Of a stretch of 64,000 nt of DNA, positions 43,136 through 51,521 are shown piece by piece (positions within the stretch are counted from its first letter, which is position 1; each line of letters opens with the position of its first letter). Position numbers and translations under genes: made by a program. This stretch comes from UBA6107 sp964483135 (GTDB lineage Bacteria > Chloroflexota > Anaerolineae > Anaerolineales > Anaerolineaceae), in contig CAZAAJ010000002.1 in the NCBI GenBank assembly GCA_964483135.1, positions 6,802-70,801 of the forward strand. Reading direction: 5' to 3'. The notes below the pieces were generated by a model. That model ran no database searches and had not been told where the DNA came from. It saw only the letters and a list, made by a program, of their open reading frames with translations.

Positions 43136-43225
43136 CAAACAAGTCTTCCAGAGTGTTGAGTTCTTCTTATCATCGAATAAAAATAGTCTCTCACGGCTTT
43201 CTAACCTCAATTCGGATATAAACTA

Positions 43226-44653
43226 TTAATTAAGAAGAGACAATAATAATTCTGCGGTTCTCTTGGTCGCCTCACCGTTCAAAAAAGTCAATTCCTGTTC
43301 TGCAAATTTCAATCGATTTTCACTATGAAGGTCGGGGTTTTGTAAGTAACAATCAAGTGTTTTTATCAACTCTTCAACCGTGAACACATTTACAGCTGCA
43401 TTCGCTTTTACTACACGTTTTGCAGTTGGTAAATCAGGAACGTCATGTAAAGGCATCCAAAAGTTTTCAGCCCAACCTTCTGTGGTATCAATACAACAAC
43501 TAATAATAGGGCGATTCTTAATCGCCGCCTCCAATACCATGGTTGAGTAAATAGTAACAATAACATCGCTATATGCTAGCATCGAGGCTTTTTCTGGGAA
43601 ATCTTCACCGGAATACCTTGGCACACCTCCACCGACGGCTTTCGGCGCAACTACATGTACATCAGGACAGGTTTTCGCTAGTTCCATAATTCGACGACAC
43701 TCATCCTGATAGTGTTTTTGTGATTTGAAATGGTTTGGATGTAATCGAATTAATAGTTGCGCAGGTTTATTTAGTTTCTTTTCCTTAATCAAATCAACGA
43801 TCACTTCGATATTATGATAATTCGGTGAAATACTAAGCGCTGTGGAAATATACGTGATTAGCTTTTTCCCAGGGTCCAAATCATGTTCAAGATAATATTC
43901 CTCCCGCGGGAGCAGCCAGGTATTGTTAATATAGCCATCATAAAGAGGCATACCGCCAATTTTTATTTTCTCTATTGGCCAATCCAATCCTGAAGATAAT
44001 TCATTTACATGAATCTGTGACCATACAATGGCATAATCGACATCGGCTCCGAGAATACCATGAGAAACCGGGTTATCCCAACCAATAACTGTCATAAGTG
44101 ATGTGATTCCATTTTTTTTAGCCTCCCGTAAAAAATACCGGTCCAGGCGCCATCCGGAAGTGGGAGAAATAACCAGGTCGGGGTGGTACTTTTCAAAAAC
44201 ATCGGAGAAAAAATCAGTGGTAAACAATTTATTTTGAATTTTCCGGAATAGTTTTCTGGCCAAATGAGAATGCCGAAGTACCCAAATGAATGGACGCATA
44301 GAAAAGAGCAACAACTTCCAACGACCTTTTGCCTCAAACTCCTTCCTTTTCCTGTGAATATCAACATAAGACAATGGAATTGCACTAGACATACTCGACC
44401 CACGTAAATACTCGAAAATCTCCTGAGTCCTCGCATGATGAGTCAACCGATAATGATTTGTTAAGTCCTCCCTTGAAGATATAAAGGAGATATTCTTAAA
44501 CTGGCTATATTCTTTCTCCAATAGATTTACTAATTCGGATTGGACTAAGAAAATTATTTGAATCCCATTTTTAGTTAATATCCTGGCTAGGTCTGTGTGT
44601 AAATAATAACCGAGCATTAAACCATGATCTGAATAGACTAATATTGTTTTCAA
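43226..44653 (-). CDS. GT-B transferase of the capsule/CDP-glycerol type
   Basis: The C-terminal half of this 475-residue AT-rich gene product has the family blocks LLIRLHPNHFK and VTIYSTMVLEAAIKNRPII. These match the HP and STxxLEA motifs seen in the capsule-type proteins at 33835 and 53057. The N terminus begins KTILVYSDHGLMLGYYLHTD. It likely transfers a CMP-activated or CDP-activated residue. It is convergent with the synthase gene and lies in the AT-rich island. Confidence 0.7.
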   Translation of the reverse strand: MKTILVYSDHGLMLGYYLHTDLARILTKNGIQIIFLVQSELVNLLEKEYSQFKNISFISSREDLTNHYRLTHHARTQEIFEYLRGSSMSSAIPLSYVDIHRKRKEFEAKGRWKLLLFSMRPFIWVLRHSHLARKLFRKIQNKLFTTDFFSDVFEKYHPDLVISPTSGWRLDRYFLREAKKNGITSLMTVIGWDNPVSHGILGADVDYAIVWSQIHVNELSSGLDWPIEKIKIGGMPLYDGYINNTWLLPREEYYLEHDLDPGKKLITYISTALSISPNYHNIEVIVDLIKEKKLNKPAQLLIRLHPNHFKSQKHYQDECRRIMELAKTCPDVHVVAPKAVGGGVPRYSGEDFPEKASMLAYSDVIVTIYSTMVLEAAIKNRPIISCCIDTTEGWAENFWMPLHDVPDLPTAKRVVKANAAVNVFTVEELIKTLDCYLQNPDLHSENRLKFAEQELTFLNGEATKRTAELLLSLLN

Positions 44654-44680
44654 TTCTTTTCCTTTTGGGCGGTTTTATGG

Positions 44681-45670
44681 TTAATTATTGTACCAATGAA
44701 AGATTTGATTATAAACTTTCATCAAAAAACCTTTTATTAAGTAGGAATCTAAAATTTTCCTAAATAAATACTTCCAGCCATGATTCGTTGGTTTACTTTT
44801 TACACTGAATTTATTCGGCACTTTATTACTCATGTTCATTGCAAAAGGTTCCGGAACCATTAAACGTAAGAATCCTGCCTTGTCCATTAACTCATCTAAT
44901 TGAAGCACCTGCCCCATAGGTCGATCCATTTTAAAAGGTAAGAACTTAGATATGATATCCTTTCGAGTGGCAAATTGCCAATGAGAAGCTCCCACTTGTG
45001 CTGTTACACCCTTATAAGTTAACCTAATATCATTGGTTGTTTCATATCTTTGGCGAATTTCAGTTTCGGGAACACCTAAGCTCAAATTAAATTCAAGGAA
45101 AGTATGCCAAGGAATAAATTGCCCTGTCTTTACTGTAACCTCTGGATTATTTGTCGCCCATTTCAAGGTGCTTGCATATAAATTTCCCCGAGTTCGAAAT
45201 GGTCTTGCAGTAACCATCCCCGTGGACGGATAGGTTTCAAGAATTTCCATCGTTCGCTCAAGCCATCCGGAGTGAAAAAGCACATCGCTATCTGAATAAA
45301 CAATAATTTCACCAGGAGCACTCGTAAAGATCAAATTCCAAGCACCTCCTTTTCCTAAATTCTTTTTAGAAAGAAATAAATACTGGATCTTCTCATTTCG
45401 ATGCTGCATTAACAACCAATCTTGAACCTCTTTACAAGAGCCATTATCGAAAACCATAAGGTCGACAGGGATTTGTGTGTTTTTCTTTATGGAGTCAAGA
45501 TTGATTTTTAATACTTCTAAAGTCTCAGAATAGAAACCACTCAAGAAAGGAATGAAGTTTAAAACGCAAACAGTAATACGTTCTGGGGTAGTTATAGAAG
45601 CGAGGGATTCTACTGGGTTTTGATAATTTTTCATGTCATTATTTGTTTTTGTAACAATGCTTTTTCTCAT
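44681..45670 (-). CDS. Family 2-like glycosyltransferase
   Basis: The GT-A core has TVCVLNFIPFLSGFYSETL, then LMVFDNGSCKEV, then LGKGGAWNLIFTSAPGEI and the DxD motif IVYSDSDVLFH. The C-terminal domain is basic. The start is uncertain: ATG 45670 gives about 329 residues, a further ATG lies 12 codons later, and none has a good ribosome site. A TTG-initiated extension to 45778 would overlap the upstream gene by 83 bases and is unlikely. It is the last AT-rich gene and the junction to GC-richer DNA lies just upstream. Confidence 0.82.
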   Translation of the reverse strand: MRKSIVTKTNNDMKNYQNPVESLASITTPERITVCVLNFIPFLSGFYSETLEVLKINLDSIKKNTQIPVDLMVFDNGSCKEVQDWLLMQHRNEKIQYLFLSKKNLGKGGAWNLIFTSAPGEIIVYSDSDVLFHSGWLERTMEILETYPSTGMVTARPFRTRGNLYASTLKWATNNPEVTVKTGQFIPWHTFLEFNLSLGVPETEIRQRYETTNDIRLTYKGVTAQVGASHWQFATRKDIISKFLPFKMDRPMGQVLQLDELMDKAGFLRLMVPEPFAMNMSNKVPNKFSVKSKPTNHGWKYLFRKILDSYLIKGFLMKVYNQIFHWYNN

Positions 45671-45695
45671 AGTGAATTTATAGGAAATATCAATT

Positions 45696-46616
45696 CTAAA
45701 GGTTACCTTTTGTAAACGCTTTACGTAATTTCGAATACACCTGCTTAGGATGCAACAATAAAAAGAAAATCTCTGCAAGTTTTAACGAATGCATTTTGAT
45801 CATTGGGAAGATTTCCAATTCGCGAATAAATCTTCGTCCGGTGAGCGGCTTTTTACTGATACCCCGCGGTGAAAGGTAGTAATTGGCATCAGGTAACCGG
45901 AAGTTGGTACGATTGCCCCCCGCCAGTCGGATATTTTCATCGGTTTCCGGCAGACGATAATGTGGTTTTCCCTCCGGCAGGTGGCTGTAATCATGGTCCT
46001 GGTGAATGACCTGGATTAAACCCGTGGCATCAATGGTCGTCCAACCGTGCTGCCGTGATTCGTAGATCATCCAATTATCCCAGCCGGCACGCCCGATGGC
46101 AAAATCCGGGATATGTTCAAAACAGTCCCTCGAGTAGATGAAATAATCGCTGCCCATGGGTTTATGCAGCCTGCCGCGGGAGGCACAATCCTGGCGTAAC
46201 CTTTCCTGCCAGCCATCCGAAAAAGCCAACTCTTCCCGTACATCCAAATCCCAGCGCTGCCCGACCAGCAAAAAGCGTGGAGCCAGTGCCATTACGCGTT
46301 TCGCCTGGGTTACAAAATCCGGCAGCAGTAGGATATCCGCGTTCACGTAGGCCAGCAGCGGCGAATCATTGAATTCTCGGGCAGTATGAAAAAGCGAACT
46401 GATCAAGGGGGTTCCGCTGGCATTCTTTTTTATCGCAGAAATGTGCTTAACCCCCAATTTTGCTGAGTTCTCAGCGAGTCCCTCCTCATCGCCCAGAACC
46501 AGGATCTCCACTTCATCCCCTAGCGCGATCCACGAGCGGATGGCATTACGCTGGATCACGGCGATATGCGGATTCGTGAATGGTTTGGGAGCAGTGAAGA
46601 GGGTGAGGATTTTCAT
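45696..46616 (-). CDS. Putative GT-A-like glycosyltransferase of unassigned family
   Basis: This 306-residue protein begins MKILTLFTAPKPFTNPHIAV, like nucleotide-diphospho-sugar transferases. It has an acidic metal motif in LLAYVNADILLLPDF and an acceptor-side MGSDYFIYSRDCF, then GWDNWMIYESRQHGW. I recognise the fold style but not a named family. Overlap with the cytidylyltransferase gene (46613-46616, ATGA) ties it to the right glycan operon, of which it is the last GC-balanced member. Confidence 0.62.
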   Translation of the reverse strand: MKILTLFTAPKPFTNPHIAVIQRNAIRSWIALGDEVEILVLGDEEGLAENSAKLGVKHISAIKKNASGTPLISSLFHTAREFNDSPLLAYVNADILLLPDFVTQAKRVMALAPRFLLVGQRWDLDVREELAFSDGWQERLRQDCASRGRLHKPMGSDYFIYSRDCFEHIPDFAIGRAGWDNWMIYESRQHGWTTIDATGLIQVIHQDHDYSHLPEGKPHYRLPETDENIRLAGGNRTNFRLPDANYYLSPRGISKKPLTGRRFIRELEIFPMIKMHSLKLAEIFFLLLHPKQVYSKLRKAFTKGNL

Positions 46617-47371
46617 TTCTTTTCCACGTCATACATGGTCTTATGAGCCACAGAAGAATTAATCTTCGCAAGGGAAGGGTCCTGGAGGAAGAGCGCTAAT
46701 ACTTCGCGCCATGAAAAGTCATTGCGGTTTTGCATGCGTTTAAGAACTTCCCTCAACAATGCCAGGTCTTCAGGGGTATCCAGTGTCCAGCGCAAGCTGC
46801 CGTAATCGACATCGTTTTGTAATTGTTTTACTTTGAATCGGCCCGGCACTTCATACAAATAAGGCATCACATGTTCGCGGTCATGTTTGGCGGTAGCGTT
46901 CTTCCACGCGGTTTCCAGCGCTTTGAAAGTACAGACTTCCACATCCAGCCCGATTGGATAGGTGCGCCTAAAGGGGGGAGGCAGCCGGTTGCAGGAAAAA
47001 TCTACAGGGGAGTCGAGTAAGACGTTAACCACCTGGTCAATCAACTCCGGGTCGATCAGCGGGCAATCGCCTGTTAGACGCACCACAAAATCCGCTTTGT
47101 ATTCTGATGCGCATTGAAAATAACGATCAAGCACATCCGGCAGGCTGCCACGAAAGACTGGCGTTCCCAATTTGCGGCATAATACAACAATTGGCTCATC
47201 TGAAGGATCGGTTGTGGTGGCCACAACTGTCTCCGTCACAGTTTCAGAGCGCTTCACCCGCTCGATCATGCGCTCCAGCACCGGGTAGCCGCCCAGGTCC
47301 AGCAGCACTTTGCCGGGCAACCGCGTGGAACTCATGCGTGCCTGGATGATGGCAATAACGCGCTTCTTCAT
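46613..47371 (-). CDS. SpsF-like cytidylyltransferase
   Basis: This 252-residue nucleotidyltransferase has ARMSSTRLPGKVLLDLGGYP, then VVRLTGDCPLIDPELI and VDYGSLRWTLDTPEDL, the pattern of Bacillus SpsF and glutamate-1-semialdehyde-linked CMP-transferases. It would activate the nonulosonate made by the NeuB-like enzyme two genes upstream. The start at ATG 47371 overlaps the GT4 stop codon by 4 bases (ATGA), which rejects the longer reading to 47440. Confidence 0.88.
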   Translation of the reverse strand: MKKRVIAIIQARMSSTRLPGKVLLDLGGYPVLERMIERVKRSETVTETVVATTTDPSDEPIVVLCRKLGTPVFRGSLPDVLDRYFQCASEYKADFVVRLTGDCPLIDPELIDQVVNVLLDSPVDFSCNRLPPPFRRTYPIGLDVEVCTFKALETAWKNATAKHDREHVMPYLYEVPGRFKVKQLQNDVDYGSLRWTLDTPEDLALLREVLKRMQNRNDFSWREVLALFLQDPSLAKINSSVAHKTMYDVEKK

Positions 47372-48465
47372 GCCCTTTCCCTTCGCAACTCTATCGCCTT
47401 CTCGTAAGCCTGCAGCAATACGGGAAAATTCTTTGACCAATCTGCCCGTTCTTCAGCCAATACCCGGTTTCGCTGCCGCATCTCATTAACCTCAGGGGAA
47501 TCCTTATCAAACTTAACCATGAATCCCGCCAGATCCTCAGCGTTCCCGGTCGTAAACCGCCATCCGTTTACACCTTGTTCAATCCACTCAGCATTGCCAG
47601 GAATATTGCTCACCAATGCCGGAAGACCACACGCCAGTGCTTCCATCAGGGAGACTGAAGCCCCATCGCTGTGGGATCCGCTGATATACAGATCAGCGCT
47701 TCGGTAAACATCAGGGAGATTCTCTAAGGCTGCAACTCCGCCAAAATGGACTTTATCTGACAGCCCCGCTTCAGCAACCAACTTCCGCAATAACCCTTCC
47801 CGTGACCCTTTGCCAAAGACCTTCAGGCGCAGGTCAGGGCGTTTTTCGGCAGCGATGGTGAATGCCTGAATAATGCAATCCACGTCATAGAGTTTCTCGA
47901 ATGAACGCATGGAGAGCAGCACTGTGTTTTCCTGCCACCCAAGTTCATCCTGCAAATTTCGAGATCCGGCAGGGGAAAAATGAAACAGGTCTACGCCCCA
48001 GGGAAATTGAAAATACGGACCTTTAAAGCCATACTTTCGGGCTTTTTCCAGGATACACTTCGAGTCGCCCACCAGCACATCCGTTTGAGAGAGGGTAAAG
48101 CGAGTGATGCGCCGGGTCTGAAAGCTGCGCTCAGCCTCCAGCATCAGGTCAGAGCCCCACGACATGGTCACCAACGGGTGTATGAGATTCACGGCAGCCA
48201 GGTATGCTGGTCCCTGCACCGGACCGGCATGAACGACATCGGGCTTTATTGATTCGATCACCTTTTTTAACTTTGGAGCTTGCAACTGAATTATGAACAA
48301 ACTTTTTTTAACCGGTTCCCAATTTACGGGAGTAACTTTCACTGGCCACCCGGTAACAATTCCCTGCAAGGACAAAATAAACACTTCGTGCGGTGTTTGT
48401 GCAAGTGACGCTGCAAATCGCAGGTCGTGAGAAGTTTGTCCGTTGGTCAAGTACAGGATGCGCAT
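47368..48465 (-). CDS. Family 4 glycosyltransferase
   Basis: The 365-residue GT-B enzyme has a KVFGKGSREGLLRKL strand, then VYRSADLYISGSHSDGASVS and LMEALACGLPALVSNIPGN, the classic E-x7-E nucleotide-sugar site of GT4. It is cytoplasmic or peripheral. Its place between the nonulosonate synthase and the CMP-synthetase gene suggests it acts on the same repeat unit. Confidence 0.93.
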   Translation of the reverse strand: MRILYLTNGQTSHDLRFAASLAQTPHEVFILSLQGIVTGWPVKVTPVNWEPVKKSLFIIQLQAPKLKKVIESIKPDVVHAGPVQGPAYLAAVNLIHPLVTMSWGSDLMLEAERSFQTRRITRFTLSQTDVLVGDSKCILEKARKYGFKGPYFQFPWGVDLFHFSPAGSRNLQDELGWQENTVLLSMRSFEKLYDVDCIIQAFTIAAEKRPDLRLKVFGKGSREGLLRKLVAEAGLSDKVHFGGVAALENLPDVYRSADLYISGSHSDGASVSLMEALACGLPALVSNIPGNAEWIEQGVNGWRFTTGNAEDLAGFMVKFDKDSPEVNEMRQRNRVLAEERADWSKNFPVLLQAYEKAIELRRERA

Positions 48466-48477
48466 CGTATTTGCTGC

Positions 48478-49545
48478 TTATTCGCCCAGGTCAGCCCAGC
48501 GAATTTCCTTCCCAAATGGAAGATCTTTGAGAGCGTGGGTGCCAATGACCTGGTTGATCTCTGCCGGTTTGACGGCACCGGCGGTTGCCGGTCTCAACAC
48601 TTCCAGCATCTCGCGGGTGATCTTCTCCCCTGCTTTGATATCCCGCGCCGCGCGCACACAGCGCCGTTGCACGATCGAAGTATCCTTCTCATTAGCAGTG
48701 ATGAATTTATCCGCTGAACCCAATGCTTTTTCAAGTTCACGGGTGCGGTCCACCATCTCACGCCAGGTAAGCGGGGTCATACTGAAGGGGTGATCCGGTC
48801 CGGTACGGGTGGTGTCATCGGTGAAATGTTTTTCGATCACCCTCGCGCCCAGCGCTATCGCGCCGAGCACGGTGGCATGTCCGTGTGTGTGGTCAGACAA
48901 CCCCAATTTTACCTGCGGGAACATGGTATGGTAGGTGTTCAATACCCGCAAATTAATATTCTCAAAATTGACCGGACTTGCTGTGTAATTGGTGTTGCAC
49001 TGCAGCAGCACCACCTGCGGATTGATCGCCAGCAGGGTGTGCACTGCGCGCTGTACATCGCCAATTTCCGCTGCACCGGAAGAAACGATCACCGGCTTGC
49101 CCTTACGGGCAATGTACTCCAGCATTTCCAGCCAGTCCACATCACCTGAGCCGATCTTGTGTGCCGGCACAAACGGATCGAGGTAGTCCACCGCTTCAAA
49201 ATCATAAGGAGAGGAGAAATAGTCAATGCCCACCCGGTCGCATTCTTCTTTCAACACCGGAGTCCAATCAAAGGGGATGGAGGCATCGGAGTAAACCTGG
49301 AATACAGATTTTTTCCAGGTCGCCTGGTGCGAGACCTGACCTTTCATGGCAGTGAAACCATAATCGGAAACAATCTTTGCCGCCCTGAAGTTCTGGAACT
49401 TGGCAGCGTCCGCGCCGGCTTCTTTTGCCAAGCGGATCAGTAATTTGGCGCGTTCCAGGTCACCATCATGATTGGCGGAAATATCCGCAATGAAATAGGT
49501 TGGGTGATTTTCGCCGATCAAATGCTTGCCGATTTTTACTTCCAT
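48478..49545 (-). CDS. NeuB/PseI-family nonulosonate synthase with SAF domain
   Basis: The 355-residue synthase has ADISANHDGDLERAKLLI, then AAKFQNFRAAKIV, then SSGAAEIGDV, then CNTNYTASPVNFENINL, then LGLSDHTHGHATV. The C-terminal SAF domain spans about 290-355 (ARDIKAGEKITREMLEVL). SSGA in place of STGM sets it apart from the two paralogues and implies a different precursor. ATG 49545 is chosen over TTG 49548 because GGAGGACTTG spaces it correctly. It follows a PseB-type dehydratase and an RmlD-like reductase. Confidence 0.9.
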   Translation of the reverse strand: MEVKIGKHLIGENHPTYFIADISANHDGDLERAKLLIRLAKEAGADAAKFQNFRAAKIVSDYGFTAMKGQVSHQATWKKSVFQVYSDASIPFDWTPVLKEECDRVGIDYFSSPYDFEAVDYLDPFVPAHKIGSGDVDWLEMLEYIARKGKPVIVSSGAAEIGDVQRAVHTLLAINPQVVLLQCNTNYTASPVNFENINLRVLNTYHTMFPQVKLGLSDHTHGHATVLGAIALGARVIEKHFTDDTTRTGPDHPFSMTPLTWREMVDRTRELEKALGSADKFITANEKDTSIVQRRCVRAARDIKAGEKITREMLEVLRPATAGAVKPAEINQVIGTHALKDLPFGKEIRWADLGE

Positions 49546-49565
49546 CAAGTCCTCCTTACCTAAAA

Positions 49566-50483
49566 CTAGGCGAGTGAACGGATCATTTGCGGAAAGCCGT
49601 GCCGGTACTGGCTGTGGAATTTTTCCAATCCCTGCGCGAATGCCGGCAGCGGATGACCCAGAGCTTGAGCCAGTTTGCCGGTTGAAAGCGTCAGGTTGGG
49701 TGAACGCGCGGCAGTCAATCCGCCATCTGAAACAGAAGCAGTGTGAACCAGTGAATCATCAAAACCAAACTGACGAGCGATCGCCGCGCCAAATTGATAC
49801 TTCGACATGCTTTCTGGTCCAACCATGTGATATAGACCCGAAAGGTCTTTTTCGACAGATTCCACCAGGGTTACAGCCAGGTCGAGCACCATCATCGGGC
49901 AGAACAGGATATCCGTAAAGCCCTTAACCACTTTACCCTCAGAAAGGTTGTTAACAAAGAATTCCGCCAGGCTGCGGGTACCGCTGAGGCTCCAGCCGTA
50001 AAAGTTCACTCTTGCCACCAGCGCTTGCGGGTTTGCGGAGAGGACTGCGAGTTCACCATCACGCTTTGTCCGGGCATAAACGCTCAAGGGATTGGGTTGA
50101 TCAGTTTCTACGTAATTCCCTTTTTGCCCGTCAAAAACTGCGTCCGTTGAAATATGGACCATTTTGATAGCATGTTTTTTCGCGACCTCTGCGATTTCAC
50201 CGGGCAGGTCCGCGTTCACCCGCTGTGCATCCAATGGTCGTTTTTCGCAATCATCCACATTGGCCATGGCAGCGCAATGCAGGATAACTTCCGGCTTGAT
50301 CTCCTCCACCAGTTTCTCAATGATCCCGGTCTCTGTCAGGTCAGCCTGGTGCGTCTTGAAGTTGATCCAACTTAAAGGATTGCGGTTATCCACCCCGGTC
50401 ACCTGGTGTTGGCGGCCATCCACTGCCAGGGCAAAATTTAACCCCAGCAAACCGGATGCACCAGTGACCATGAAACTGCTCAT
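49566..50483 (-). CDS. RmlD-like NAD(P)-dependent sugar-nucleotide reductase
   Basis: This 305-residue extended SDR has VTGASGLLGLNFAL, then HCAAMANVDDCEK, then VHISTDAVFDGQKG and YARTKRDGE with the Tyr/Lys pair. It has the size and flavour of dTDP-4-dehydrorhamnose reductases and of 4-keto-6-deoxy-HexNAc reductases. The upstream gene (50483, overlapping by one base) is a UDP-GlcNAc 4,6-dehydratase, so reduction of its 4-keto product is the simplest proposal. No aminotransferase is present. Confidence 0.87.
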   Translation of the reverse strand: MSSFMVTGASGLLGLNFALAVDGRQHQVTGVDNRNPLSWINFKTHQADLTETGIIEKLVEEIKPEVILHCAAMANVDDCEKRPLDAQRVNADLPGEIAEVAKKHAIKMVHISTDAVFDGQKGNYVETDQPNPLSVYARTKRDGELAVLSANPQALVARVNFYGWSLSGTRSLAEFFVNNLSEGKVVKGFTDILFCPMMVLDLAVTLVESVEKDLSGLYHMVGPESMSKYQFGAAIARQFGFDDSLVHTASVSDGGLTAARSPNLTLSTGKLAQALGHPLPAFAQGLEKFHSQYRHGFPQMIRSLA

Positions 50484-51487
50484 TAGAGTTTCCCTGCCAG
50501 GTAGTCAGCTTCAATGGGAGCAATGATGCTCTTGATCTGGTCAACACTCAGCCACTGGGTATTGGTGTTGGAGGCATAGCGGAAACCATCTTTGAGCAAA
50601 CTGCCCCTGGCTTCCCAATCCCGTCCGAACCACAGCGTTTCTGCCGGCTGCACCACATACATATCCGGCATTTCCACGGTCTGGCGCGCTTCATCTTCAG
50701 AGATGAGCACTTCATGCAATTTTTCGCCAGGGCGTATGCCAATGTTGTCGATCTGTGCATCTGGAGCAATTGCTTTTGCCAGGTCAAAAATCGTGCAGCT
50801 GGGAATCTTGGGGACAAACACCTCTCCGCCGTACATGTTTTCAGCGGCACGGATGACAAAACGGACCCCCTGTTCCAGGCTGATCCAAAATCGTGTCATG
50901 CGGTTATCGGTGACGGTTACCTTGCCGGTCTGGCGCTGTTTGAGGAACACGGGCACCACCGATCCACGGCTGCCAACAACATTGCCGTAACGTACACAGG
51001 CAAATCGCACCTCGCGTCCGCCGGCATAAGCATTGGATTGAACAAAGAGTTTCTCGGCTGCCAGTTTTGTTGCCCCGTAGAGATTCACCGGGTTGACTGC
51101 TTTATCGGTGCTGAGTGCCACCACCCGGCTGACATCGGAATCAATGGCAGCATCGATGACATTGCTGCTGCCAAGGATATTGGTCTTGATAGCTTCCATG
51201 GGGTTGTATTCACAGGCAGGCACCTGCTTGAGGGCAGCGGCGTGAATGACCACATCCACCCCATCAAAGGCGCGTTTGCAGCGCTCCTTATCGCGGACAT
51301 CTCCAATGAAATAACGCAGAGACGGATGATTGTATCCAGCTGATTGCATTTCATGCTGTTTGAGCTCATCACGGCTGAAAACAATTACCTTGGAAGGATG
51401 ATATTCATCCAGCATGACGCGGATGAACTTTTTTCCAAAAGATCCTGTTCCACCCGTAACCAGAACGACTTTTTTTGACCAATCCAT
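50483..51487 (-). CDS. pseB: UDP-N-acetylglucosamine 4,6-dehydratase (inverting, PseB type)
   Basis: The 334-residue SDR has VLVTGGTGSFGKKFIRVML, then SRDELKQHEMQ, then FIGDVRDKERCKRAFDGVD, then HAAALKQVPACEYNPMEAI. The SxDK-type active site is LSTDKAVNPVNLYGATK. These blocks match PseB nearly word for word. It converts UDP-GlcNAc to a 4-keto-6-deoxy-L-AltNAc nucleotide, the entry to pseudaminic acid. The usual next enzyme PseC (aminotransferase) is replaced here by an RmlD-like reductase. Confidence 0.92.
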   Translation of the reverse strand: MDWSKKVVLVTGGTGSFGKKFIRVMLDEYHPSKVIVFSRDELKQHEMQSAGYNHPSLRYFIGDVRDKERCKRAFDGVDVVIHAAALKQVPACEYNPMEAIKTNILGSSNVIDAAIDSDVSRVVALSTDKAVNPVNLYGATKLAAEKLFVQSNAYAGGREVRFACVRYGNVVGSRGSVVPVFLKQRQTGKVTVTDNRMTRFWISLEQGVRFVIRAAENMYGGEVFVPKIPSCTIFDLAKAIAPDAQIDNIGIRPGEKLHEVLISEDEARQTVEMPDMYVVQPAETLWFGRDWEARGSLLKDGFRYASNTNTQWLSVDQIKSIIAPIEADYLAGKL

Positions 51488-51521
51488 GGCAACCTCATCA
51501 ATAACAGAATATTTGGTTTAC

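Noticed and set aside
45671..45778. TTG-started N-terminal extension of the glycosyltransferase
   Set aside because: It overlaps the end of the upstream gene by 83 bases, has no ribosome site, and its residues do not fit a glycosyltransferase start.
39400..45800. Transposon or phage insertion
   Set aside because: No transposase, integrase, terminal inverted repeat or tRNA attachment site flanks the AT-rich island.
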